DNA of 7,031 nucleotides from Bifidobacterium breve (GTDB lineage Bacteria > Actinomycetota > Acidimicrobiia > IMCC26256 > PALSA-555): positions 1-7,031 of the forward strand of contig CAMDCC010000160.1 of NCBI GenBank assembly GCA_945889545.1, read 5' to 3'. The position numbers and the translations under genes were made by a program. Shown here in pieces: positions 1 through 4,656 of this stretch; positions within the stretch are counted from its first letter, which is position 1; the number at the start of each line of letters is the position of its first letter. The notes below the pieces were generated by a model. The model saw only the letters and a list, made by a program, of their open reading frames with translations, made no database searches and was not told the DNA's origin.

Positions 1-49
1 TCGCCTCACACAGCGGGCACGTGCGGATGTGGAGCTCGGATGTGGCCAC
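1..49 (-). CDS. Molybdopterin oxidoreductase, first 16 codons (partial, runs off left edge)
   Basis: Reading leftwards from a GTG at 49, the frame gives MATSELHIRTCPLCEA and stays open to the window edge. The same head occurs twice more in this window, where it continues as CPLCEAMCGLE. That is the start of the CxxCxxxC cluster-binding motif at the N-terminus of the bis-MGD molybdopterin oxidoreductase family (formate dehydrogenase and nitrate reductase type enzymes), which binds a [4Fe-4S] cluster. A GGGGGG Shine-Dalgarno stretch lies four to five bases before the GTG. Because this copy is the only one not visibly cut off, it may be the real 5' end of a gene lying to the left; it could equally be another truncated relic. 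The substrate cannot be inferred from 16 residues. Confidence 0.5.
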   Translation of the reverse strand, partial: MATSELHIRTCPLCEA

Positions 50-82
50 GGTTCCCCCCGTCGACCCGCGGGAAGGTAGCAG
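1..82 (-). repeat. Gene-head repeat, copy 1 (leader + start + first codons of molybdopterin oxidoreductase)
   Basis: First of three direct repeats. It holds, in - strand order, a possible -10 box TACCTT (78-73), a GC-rich leader, a G-run Shine-Dalgarno, GTG at 49 and the codons for the CPLC motif. Bases 43-82 match copy 3 (2076-2115) at 38 of 40 positions, while the coding part 1-42 matches 2034-2075 at only 32 of 42. Beyond 82 the copies diverge. The left end is cut by the window edge. Confidence 0.85.
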
Positions 83-161
83 TGCACCGGACCGCACCCG
101 CGTTGTTGCATGACCACCTGCTGAACCCCGACCTCCGTTGATCACGGCCAGACCGGTGCTG

Positions 162-178
162 ATATAGGGACCTATATT
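162..178 (+). promoter_or_regulatory. Palindrome and -10 box upstream of the RelE-Phd module (putative operator)
   Basis: ATATAGG (162-168) and CCTATAT (171-177) are perfect seven-base inverted arms around two bases. TATATT (173-178) overlaps the right arm and fits a TAnnnT -10 box; no convincing -35 box was seen. Phd/YefM antitoxins and their toxin complexes usually bind short palindromes of this size over their own promoter, so autoregulation is the simplest reading. This AT-rich patch stands out in otherwise GC-rich DNA. Confidence 0.5.
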
Positions 179-219
179 CAGACTTGACTTCGAGTCCTGA
201 ATTCGAGACTCTTATTGTC

Positions 220-477
220 GTGGCGTACAGCATCGAGTTCGAGCCCCGAGTGCTCAAGGAGCTCAAGGCCATCCCCGTTGCTGATCAGCAGCGGCTCATC
301 ACCCGGATTGAAGCGCTCGCAGCAGACCCAAGGCCGGCAGGAGTCGAGAAGCTCAAGGGCCAGGCCGACGCCTATCGGGTACGCCAAGGCAACTACCGGA
401 TCGTGTACACGATCGACGACACCATCAGGATCATCACGATCTCGAGGGTCGGACATCGAAGGGAGGTCTACCGATGA
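220..477 (+). CDS. RelE/ParE-family toxin
   Basis: An 85-residue basic protein starting MAYSIEFEPRVLKELKAIP and ending ISRVGHRREVYR. The N-terminal strand and helix, the central GNYRIVYTID segment and the closing GHRREVYR stretch are characteristic of the RelE/ParE toxin fold. RelE members cut mRNA on the ribosome, whereas ParE members poison gyrase; the sequence alone does not decide, but the R and Y near the C-terminus fit the RelE-like group. The GTG at 220 was chosen because family members begin MxYxIEFxPxALKEL; a TTG at 184 in the same frame would add 12 unrelated residues. No strong Shine-Dalgarno precedes it. It overlaps the antitoxin start by four bases (ATGA), so the toxin comes first, the reverse of classical relBE order. 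Confidence 0.85.
   Translation: MAYSIEFEPRVLKELKAIPVADQQRLITRIEALAADPRPAGVEKLKGQADAYRVRQGNYRIVYTIDDTIRIITISRVGHRREVYR
461..466 (+). promoter_or_regulatory. Strong Shine-Dalgarno of the Phd-type antitoxin inside the toxin gene
   Basis: GGGAGG lies seven bases before the ATG at 474, within the last codons of the toxin. The toxin itself has only a weak site. This asymmetry would favour antitoxin translation even though the toxin is first in the operon. Confidence 0.6.
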
Positions 478-728
478 ACCAGCTCATCCCGATCACCGAG
501 GCGAAGGCACGGTTGAACGAGTTGGTCCGCGATGCCGAAACGGCGGACGTGCTACTCCTCCGGCACGGCCGCCCGGCGGCCGTTCTGGTCGGCATGGAGC
601 GCTACGAGGCGCTGCTGGAGGAGCTCGAAGACCTTGCTGACAGGCTCTCGGTCTACGAGTCCAGCGGGGCCGAGCCCGACCTCCGCATTGGGATCGAAAA
701 AGTCAAGGCGGAACTCGGACTGGCATAG
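474..728 (+). CDS. Phd/YefM-family antitoxin
   Basis: An 84-residue acidic protein. Residues 1-50 (NQLIPITEAKARLNELV, then LLLRHGRPAAVLVGMERYEAL) show the Phd/YefM DNA-binding fold: the 'I-T-EA-R-L--L' first helix and the 'I/V---G-P-AVLV----Y' hairpin. The remaining part (ELEDLADRLSVYESSGAEPD and on) is a charged helix, the region that usually wraps around and neutralises the toxin. It is translationally coupled to the RelE/ParE gene by an ATGA overlap. The partner is expected to be the preceding toxin. The gene ends only eight bases before repeat copy 2. Confidence 0.88.
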   Translation: MNQLIPITEAKARLNELVRDAETADVLLLRHGRPAAVLVGMERYEALLEELEDLADRLSVYESSGAEPDLRIGIEKVKAELGLA

Positions 729-736
729 ACCTTGCG

Positions 737-807
737 CTCGAGCCCGCACATCGCCTCGCACAGCGGGCACGTTCGGTAGTGGATGTTGGTGGTGGCCACG
801 GTTCCCC
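737..807 (-). repeat. Gene-head repeat, copy 2 (truncated molybdopterin oxidoreductase start)
   Basis: On the - strand a GGGGA site and a GTG at 799 open a frame reading MATTNIHYRTCPLCEAMCGLE; similarity stops at the CGLE codons (737-739), after which the frame runs into the antisense of the antitoxin gene. Bases 737-769 match copy 3 (2020-2052) at 32 of 33 positions. Unlike copies 1 and 3, the leader beyond about 807 is not conserved. The coding sequence has diverged mostly at codons 3-9 while the iron-sulfur motif is kept, so the copy looks like a homologous gene head from another source and not a simple local duplicate. Confidence 0.88.
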
Positions 808-841
808 GCTCGTCGGCTCTGGGGACCTGGTCTGGCACGTA

Positions 842-860
842 TCTATCAGGTATAGATGAT
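842..860 (+). promoter_or_regulatory. Operator-like direct repeat, distal copy
   Basis: TCTATCAGGTATAGATGAT. It contains the inverted arms TCTAT/ATAGA around CAGGT and is repeated, with 17 of 19 bases identical, at 906-924. It lies in an AT-rich patch just right of repeat copy 2 and 64 bases upstream of the proximal copy. The likely binder is the XRE regulator encoded downstream. Confidence 0.55.
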
Positions 861-900
861 TATTACCCGAGTTTTCAGCATCTATATATGATGGATCTGC

Positions 901-929
901 TTGTTTCTAGCAGGTTTAGATGATAGATT
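901..929 (+). promoter_or_regulatory. Leaderless promoter and proximal operator of the XRE-Fic operon
   Basis: TTGTTT (901-906) and TAGATT (924-929) are separated by 17 bases, and the ATG at 936 lies where transcription should start, six bases after the -10 box. No Shine-Dalgarno is present, so the mRNA is probably leaderless. The proximal operator copy TCTAGCAGGTTTAGATGAT (906-924) fills the spacer exactly, where a bound regulator would block RNA polymerase. Confidence 0.6.
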
Positions 930-935
930 TGGACC

Positions 936-1409
936 ATGACACGGAGGAACGCCACCGCCCGCCGCCAACTTGACGCCCGAATTGAGAGGCTCAGGCCGTT
1001 CGCAAGCGACGCTCGCCCGAACCGAGGCTGGATTCGAGCAGTCCGTGAAGCCTTGGGGATGTCCACCACCGAACTCGCCGCACGCATGGGAGTTGGTCAG
1101 TCGCGCATCCCTGCCCTTGAGAAGGGAGAAGTCAGTGGTTCGATCAAGCTCGACAGCCTCCACCGTGCCGCTGATGCCCTGGATTGTGAGCTTCTGTACG
1201 CCCTCGTACCTCGCCGACCGCTGGTTGAAGCGGTTCATGCACAGGCCCGACGCAAGGCGGCGCGCCACCTAGAACCCGTCGGTCACCACATGTTGCTCGA
1301 GGATCAGGGTGTCACCGATGAAGATCTGGACGCCCAACTCGACGAGTTGGCCTTGCGCTTCGTGGACCATCGAGGTCTGTGGGCCGAGCACCCGGTAGCT
1401 CGTGGCTGA
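936..1409 (+). CDS. XRE-type regulator, mobile mystery protein A family
   Basis: 157 residues. The family signature RPNRGWIRAVREALGMS leads into an HTH_XRE domain (about residues 32-85: STTELAARMGV as helix 2, QSRIPALEKGE as recognition helix, then GSIKLDSLHRAADALDCELLYALVPR). The C-terminal part (LVEAVHAQARRKAARHLEPVGHHMLLEDQGV) also fits the family known as mobile mystery protein A, which is almost always found next to a Fic protein (mobile mystery protein B) on mobile DNA. By position it is the probable repressor of its operon and the candidate antitoxin for the Fic partner. No obvious (S/T)xxxE(G/N) Fic-inhibitory motif was seen in it. It overlaps the Fic gene by eight bases. Family assignment rests on recalled signatures. 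Confidence 0.85.
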   Translation: MTRRNATARRQLDARIERLRPFASDARPNRGWIRAVREALGMSTTELAARMGVGQSRIPALEKGEVSGSIKLDSLHRAADALDCELLYALVPRRPLVEAVHAQARRKAARHLEPVGHHMLLEDQGVTDEDLDAQLDELALRFVDHRGLWAEHPVARG

Positions 1410-1989
1410 TCCTCTGCTTCGGTTCGGGGATGGCCACACTGAACTGACAGAGGATGATCGCGAAGGTCTACTTCCCAGCTACATCTCGACCAGAGGAGAA
1501 CTGAACGACGCCGAGCAACGAAACATTGTTGAGGCGCTCCTGCTGACTCCGCCTACGGTCGAAGAACTGCTCGACGATGCGTACTTGCGTTCCTTGCATC
1601 GAGCGATGTTCGATGAAGTTTGGGCATGGGCCGGGCGATATCGCCTCCGAGAAACCAACATCGGCATCGACCCCAGGCTGATCTCCACCGAAGTTCGAAC
1701 CCTTGTCGAGAACGCGCTCGCTTGGATCGAACACAAATCCTTCGACCCCGACGAACTCTGCATTCGGTTCCACCACCGTCTCGTGGAAATCCATGCGTTT
1801 CCGAATGGCAACGGTCGGCACGGTCGCATTGCCGCGGACTATCTCGTGGAAACGCTTGGCCGTGCTTCGTTCAGTTGGGGTGCGACCGGTCACGCAGACC
1901 CTGCGGCGGTGCGTGAGAGCTATGTGAGCGCCCTTGTTCAGGCTGATCGAGGGCACTTCGACGATCTCATCGCGTTCGCCCGGTCGTAG
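1402..1989 (+). CDS. Fic-domain protein, mobile mystery protein B family
   Basis: 195 residues. The N-terminus (GLLPSYISTRGELNDAEQRNI) and ERYRL-type core (LHRAMFDEVWAWAGRYRLRETNIGID) match mobile mystery protein B. The Fic loop is HAFPNGNGRHGR at residues 131-142, with catalytic His131 and the phosphate-binding GNGR. Fic enzymes usually transfer AMP or another nucleotide moiety onto a hydroxyl of a target protein; targets of this subgroup are not known to me. Two residues differ from the HPFxDGNGRxxR consensus: Ala for Pro after the histidine and Asn for the metal-binding Asp/Glu, the latter typical of this subgroup. The GTG start overlaps the upstream stop, so the pair is translationally coupled. 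The C-terminus ends DDLIAFARS, a sequence echoed in a second remnant near 3000. Repeat copy 3 begins 31 bases after the stop. Confidence 0.88.
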   Translation: MADPLLRFGDGHTELTEDDREGLLPSYISTRGELNDAEQRNIVEALLLTPPTVEELLDDAYLRSLHRAMFDEVWAWAGRYRLRETNIGIDPRLISTEVRTLVENALAWIEHKSFDPDELCIRFHHRLVEIHAFPNGNGRHGRIAADYLVETLGRASFSWGATGHADPAAVRESYVSALVQADRGHFDDLIAFARS

Positions 1990-2019
1990 CAGCTCAAAAC
2001 CAGTCCCGCTCCGCATGAT

Positions 2020-2115
2020 CTCGAGCCCGCACATCGCTTCGCACAGCGGGCAGGTGCAAATGTGGGTCTCGGTGCTGGCCACGGTTCCCCCCGTCGACCC
2101 GCGGGACGGTACCAG
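2020..2115 (-). repeat. Gene-head repeat, copy 3 (truncated molybdopterin oxidoreductase start with leader)
   Basis: The longest copy. On the - strand: TACCGT (2111-2106) as possible -10 box, a GC-rich leader, a G-run Shine-Dalgarno, GTG at 2082, then MASTETHICTCPLCEAMCGLE, ending in the CTCGAG at 2020-2025. After that the frame runs without homology into the antisense of the Fic gene. Its leader matches copy 1 at 38 of 40 positions and its distal coding part matches copy 2 at 32 of 33, so it bridges the other two. It is not expected to make a functional enzyme. Confidence 0.88.
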
Positions 2116-2140
2116 CGGCTGGTTCAACACATCGGGGTGC

Positions 2141-2170
2141 TTTCGCGCCGCGCCTGAGACCTCCTAGGAT
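2141..2170 (+). promoter_or_regulatory. Possible promoter of the SnoaL-like gene
   Basis: TAGGAT (2165-2170) fits a TAnnnT -10 box; the -35 region around TTTCGC (2141-2146) is poor. This would give a leader of about 28 bases containing the AAAAGGGGAA Shine-Dalgarno (2191-2200) before the ATG at 2205. Confidence 0.3.
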
Positions 2171-2204
2171 GCCGCCGACCGAGGACGCACAAAAGGGGAA
2201 TGAC

Positions 2205-2468
2205 ATGGCCGACAACAAGGCGCTCGCGCAGCGCTTCAACGACGAAGTGTTGAACCAGGGCAATTTTGACGCACTCGACGAGATCGTCGCTGACGACTTC
2301 GTGGAGCACCAGGAGCTGCCGCCTGGCATCCCGCCGACCGGCAAGAAGGTGTCGATGGCGATGTTCGATCGTGTCGTCGTGCGCGACGGCAAGGCGGCCG
2401 AGCATTGGGGCCTGAGCGACGACATGGGGATGATGACCCAGCTCGGCGTGGTCCCCGAGATGGGCTGA
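2205..2468 (+). CDS. SnoaL-like/ester cyclase protein with an internal deletion (probably non-functional)
   Basis: 87 residues from the ATG at 2205, chosen because AAAAGGGGAA precedes it and family proteins begin MADNKALAxRFxxEVxNxGN. Residues 1-43 (through DDFVEHQELPPGIP) match the N-terminal half of SnoaL-like polyketide/ester cyclase proteins, and residues 44-84 (PTGKKVS, VVVRDGKAAEHWGLSDDMGMM, QLGVVP) match the C-terminal third. The central helix and strands, roughly 45-50 residues in relatives of about 135, are absent although the frame is intact. The join falls in GIPPTG, a motif that in relatives ends the missing part, so loss by recombination between two similar PPGIPP/GIPPTG stretches is likely. 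The cone-shaped pocket could not form. Other SnoaL members act as small hydrolases or cyclases; no role can be given here. Confidence 0.7.
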   Translation: MADNKALAQRFNDEVLNQGNFDALDEIVADDFVEHQELPPGIPPTGKKVSMAMFDRVVVRDGKAAEHWGLSDDMGMMTQLGVVPEMG

Positions 2469-2529
2469 GCCGCCGCGCCCGGGGGTAGCCCGAGGCAACC
2501 ACTCCATCAGTCGGTGCGAGACTCCCGGC

Positions 2530-2945
2530 GTGCACGATGTCCAGTACGCCCAAGCCGACGGCGAGACGCACGTTGCCTACCGGGTGCTCGACGCGGTCGC
2601 GTGATCGTGTTCGACCGCCGCGGGCTGGGCATGTCGGACCCGATCCACACTGGGAGCGCTCGGTCGGCGACCAATGGGCTGACGACCTCGCGGCGGTCGT
2701 GGATGCGACGTGCGCCGAGAACGTCGTGCTCGCGGCCTGGGAGGGCTTCGGTGTCGGCTCGCGGTCCGCGGCGAAGCACCCCGAGCGTGTTTCGGCGCTT
2801 GTGCTCTACGAGCCGATGGTTGTCGCTGACGACGATTGGGCGGCGTGGTCGGCGCACCGCATCGAACGCTCGAAGGCAAACATGGCGGGAGAGGTCGACA
2901 TCCTCGCCGAGGTGGCACCCGACGATCGCACGTTTCGCGAGTGGC
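2530..2945 (+). pseudogene. Alpha/beta hydrolase fragment, frameshifted and internally deleted
   Basis: Three frames carry consecutive parts of one protein. Frame A from GTG 2530 reads VHDVQYAQADGETHVAYRVL and stops at 2602-2604. Frame B at about 2598-2648 reads RVIVFDRRGLGMSDPIH. Frame C from about 2645 reads HWERSVGDQWADDLAAVVDA, then PERVSALVLYEP and on to about 2944. This is the order of the alpha/beta hydrolase domain found alone or fused to adenylate cyclases: substrate-facing strand, 'FDxRGxGxSD' turn, nucleophile elbow, 'PERVxALVL'. The stretch normally lying between A and B (about 35-40 residues, including the oxyanion HG loop) is missing. At the elbow the expected GxSxG serine is absent (AAWEGF). 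The right end is fused directly to a Fic remnant. No function is expected. Confidence 0.75.
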
Positions 2946-3027
2946 GTTGCGTGCCCATTACGTCGCCGCTCTTGTTCGTGCCGATCGTGGCGAGATCGAC
3001 GATCTCGTAGCGTTCGCGCGCTCCTGA
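2941..3027 (+). pseudogene. C-terminal remnant of a second Fic protein (mobile mystery protein B type)
   Basis: The frame from 2941 to the TGA at 3025-3027 reads VALRAHYVAALVRADRGE, then IDDLVAFARS. The last 25 residues are identical to the C-terminus of the intact Fic protein (1915-1986) at 18 positions, including YV-AL, ADRG and the closing DDL-AFARS, and end at the same residue. The DNA around it differs at many third codon positions, so it is an independent relic and not a recent copy. No Fic loop, XRE partner or upstream signals remain; the sequence to its left is alpha/beta hydrolase. It marks an older XRE-Fic module that was almost wholly deleted. Confidence 0.8.
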
Positions 3028-3053
3028 CCCAGGGTCCGCCTGCTGCAGGATCT

Positions 3054-4283
3054 TTAGCGCTCGCGTCCGAGGAGCGCGACTTGGTTCTTTATCAATTCGA
3101 GCAGCTCATCCGGCACGCCAGGGGTCTCGTCCCGGGCGGCTTCGAGGGCTGCGGGCACTCCGTCGACAAGGTCGGCCAGTACCTGCATCGCCTGACGGCG
3201 CGACACGCCCCACGATTCGACCTCGTTGATGAACCGCTCTCCGGTGACGCGGTTCGTCTGACGGACGTCGTCGACATGCATTGCGAGCTTCTCGTCGCCG
3301 TAGTGCAGGGTTGAGAGCACGTCGTAGGCGGGAGCCAGACGCAGAACACCCTCGTGGCCGTGCAGTAGCGAGAAGTTCTTCGCGTGGGCATCGCCATTGC
3401 CGACGAGCACGTTCAACGCAGTCATTCGAGTGAGCGCGTCGAGCGACCTCGGCGAGGTGGCGACGTCGAGCACACTTGCGATGCGGCGGAGTGACGGCCC
3501 GCCATCGTCTTGGTACTTCTTCTCCGGCGACGTGGCGGTCGCCTGGCACAGGTCCTCTTGATGGAGTCGTTCGACGTCGCCGTTCGGCCGCACGATGCGG
3601 TCGTACCGCTCGACGACGAGCACCTTCCGCCCACCGATGGCTGTCGTCTCCACATGAGCAACTGGCAGGCCGAGGTGTTTCGCAAAGCGCATGCAGAAGG
3701 CCTCGTTCTCGACCGTCGCGGGGTAGTCCGCGACCTCGGGCTTCAGGATGTGTGTCGACGGCGTGCCGTCGACTGGGCGTCCCCAAGCACCGTCGACCAT
3801 GCGCGTGAGCAGCAGCTTCTCCTGCACGCCCCCCAACGAGACTCGCATTCGCCGGTCGATGCCGAGCGGCGCGCTGGGGAGGTTGGCAACGAGATCGGCG
3901 ATCTCCGTATCGCTCACGCGCTCCGCGGTGAGCGTTGTCGGCGTTGGCGGTGGGGGGTCGCTCGCAGGTTGAATCACGACCGCACCCGCGCACTCTCGTC
4001 CGATGGCACGGATCAACCCGTATGCGTCGGTCGACACCACCTCGAAGCGCTCGGCGACGGCTCGGCGCGCGGCCCCTTCGGGCAAGAGCCCGTCGAGGTA
4101 CGGGCGCACGATGCCCTGCGTGTAGCGCTCCGCGGTGAGAGGAAGTGACAAGGAGAGGAGCGGCGTGCCCAGCGGATATCGCTGGAGTGCCTCCTCGGTG
4201 TACGAAAGCCGAAGGCGGCCGCGCTCCTCCTCGATGACGGCTACTCGATCGCCGTGCAGCCAGACGGAGAGCGAATCGGCCAC
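3054..4283 (-). CDS. hipA: HipA-family serine/threonine kinase toxin
   Basis: 409 residues, close to the usual 410-440. Residues 1-105 form the HipA N-terminal subdomain (YxxEALQRYPLGTPLLSLSLPL, PYLDGLLPEG). The kinase part shows RVSLGGVQEKLLL (147-159), where Ser149 corresponds to the autophosphorylated serine of the E. coli HipA loop; THILKPE with Lys181; VERYDR (225-229); the catalytic GNGDAHAKNFS with Asp298 and Asn303; and YDVLS with the metal-binding Asp321. HipA of E. coli phosphorylates glutamyl-tRNA synthetase and halts translation; the target here is inferred only by family. The GTG start at 4283 follows the hipB stop directly (TAGGTG, no gap), so translation is coupled. All key residues are present, so the kinase is expected to be active. 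The gene converges on the Fic remnant with 26 bases between them. Confidence 0.95.
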   Translation of the reverse strand: MADSLSVWLHGDRVAVIEEERGRLRLSYTEEALQRYPLGTPLLSLSLPLTAERYTQGIVRPYLDGLLPEGAARRAVAERFEVVSTDAYGLIRAIGRECAGAVVIQPASDPPPPTPTTLTAERVSDTEIADLVANLPSAPLGIDRRMRVSLGGVQEKLLLTRMVDGAWGRPVDGTPSTHILKPEVADYPATVENEAFCMRFAKHLGLPVAHVETTAIGGRKVLVVERYDRIVRPNGDVERLHQEDLCQATATSPEKKYQDDGGPSLRRIASVLDVATSPRSLDALTRMTALNVLVGNGDAHAKNFSLLHGHEGVLRLAPAYDVLSTLHYGDEKLAMHVDDVRQTNRVTGERFINEVESWGVSRRQAMQVLADLVDGVPAALEAARDETPGVPDELLELIKNQVALLGRER

Positions 4284-4535
4284 CTACCAGTCCGCCTGCT
4301 CGAGTGTCATCCGGACTCCGAGGTGCCGGAGGAGCCTCAGGATCCGACGCATCTGCTCGGTTTCCTTCCCTTGCTCTAGGGCAGAGAGGTAGGAGCGGTG
4401 CAGGCCGGCCTGTTCGGCCAGCTCGGCTTGGGAGAGCCCGGCCTGCTTGCGGTAGTGCCGGATGGCCGTACCGAGCGAGGCCGCGGTGTAGATGCGGAAT
4501 GGCTTTCTGTCGCGGTCCGAAGGGGATGTCTGCAT
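4284..4535 (-). CDS. hipB: HipB-family XRE antitoxin/repressor
   Basis: 83 residues with an HTH_XRE domain at about 19-72 (SLGTAIRHYRKQAGLSQAEL, EQAGLHRSYLSALEQGKETE, LLRHLGVRM). It ends in LEQADW, a short tail like those of other HipB proteins, whose terminal tryptophan packs against HipA. HipB dimers bind and neutralise HipA and repress the operon. The ATG at 4535 is preceded by no Shine-Dalgarno but by a -10 box six bases upstream, pointing to a leaderless message. Directly followed by hipA. Confidence 0.93.
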   Translation of the reverse strand: MQTSPSDRDRKPFRIYTAASLGTAIRHYRKQAGLSQAELAEQAGLHRSYLSALEQGKETEQMRRILRLLRHLGVRMTLEQADW

Positions 4536-4570
4536 ATCGAGACGCTACCCAGCTTTCAGCGCGATGTCGA
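4536..4570 (-). promoter_or_regulatory. hipBA promoter (leaderless)
   Basis: On the - strand TCGACA (4570-4565), one base off the TTGACA consensus, is followed after 17 bases by TAGCGT (4547-4542) and after six more by the hipB ATG. The -35 box lies inside the first operator-like dyad, so HipB binding there would block the promoter. Confidence 0.6.
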
Positions 4571-4646
4571 GGTTTTTGGACACCACGCCGATGAGGCCCG
4601 ATGTCGAGGAATATCGACAATTCCGTGATGTCGGGATTTCAAGACA
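4565..4646. promoter_or_regulatory. Three putative HipB operators, TGTC-N10-GACA
   Basis: Three 18-base dyads with the same outline: TGTCGAGGTTTTTGGACA (4565-4582), TGTCGAGGAATATCGACA (4602-4619) and TGTCGGGATTTCAAGACA (4629-4646). All begin TGTCG and end GACA; the first two agree at 14 of 18 positions. Starts are 37 and 27 bases apart. E. coli hipBA is likewise controlled by several similar dyads (TATCC-N8-GGATA, also 18 bases) that HipB loops or wraps; the half-site sequence here is different. The set fills most of the gap between mazF and hipB. Confidence 0.65.
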
Positions 4647-4656
4647 GGCGGGCGGC

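Noticed and set aside
184..219. TTG at 184 as the RelE start, which would lie five bases after a -10-like TATATT.
   Set aside because: The 12 added residues are unlike the family N-terminus, and TTG is a poor codon for leaderless initiation; GTG 220 gives the canonical MAYxIEF start.
653..838. - strand frame from repeat copy 2 with CPLCEAMCGLE continuing antisense to the Phd antitoxin.
   Set aside because: Homology ends at CGLE and the remainder mirrors the antitoxin gene. Treated as a relic gene head, not a protein.
1..2115. The three repeats as an integron attC or CRISPR-type array.
   Set aside because: The copies encode a conserved protein start and lack attC-like long inverted arms; no integrase or cas gene is seen, and the spacers are full operons.
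1468..2130. Long - strand open frame starting at repeat copy 3 and running antisense through the Fic gene.
   Set aside because: Only its first 21 codons after GTG 2082 resemble a known protein; the rest is the reverse complement of a well-supported Fic gene, and open antisense frames are common at this GC content.
3106..4620. 504-codon - strand frame overlapping hipA and hipB in another reading frame.
   Set aside because: Very arginine- and alanine-rich shadow translation; hipBA carry full family motifs.
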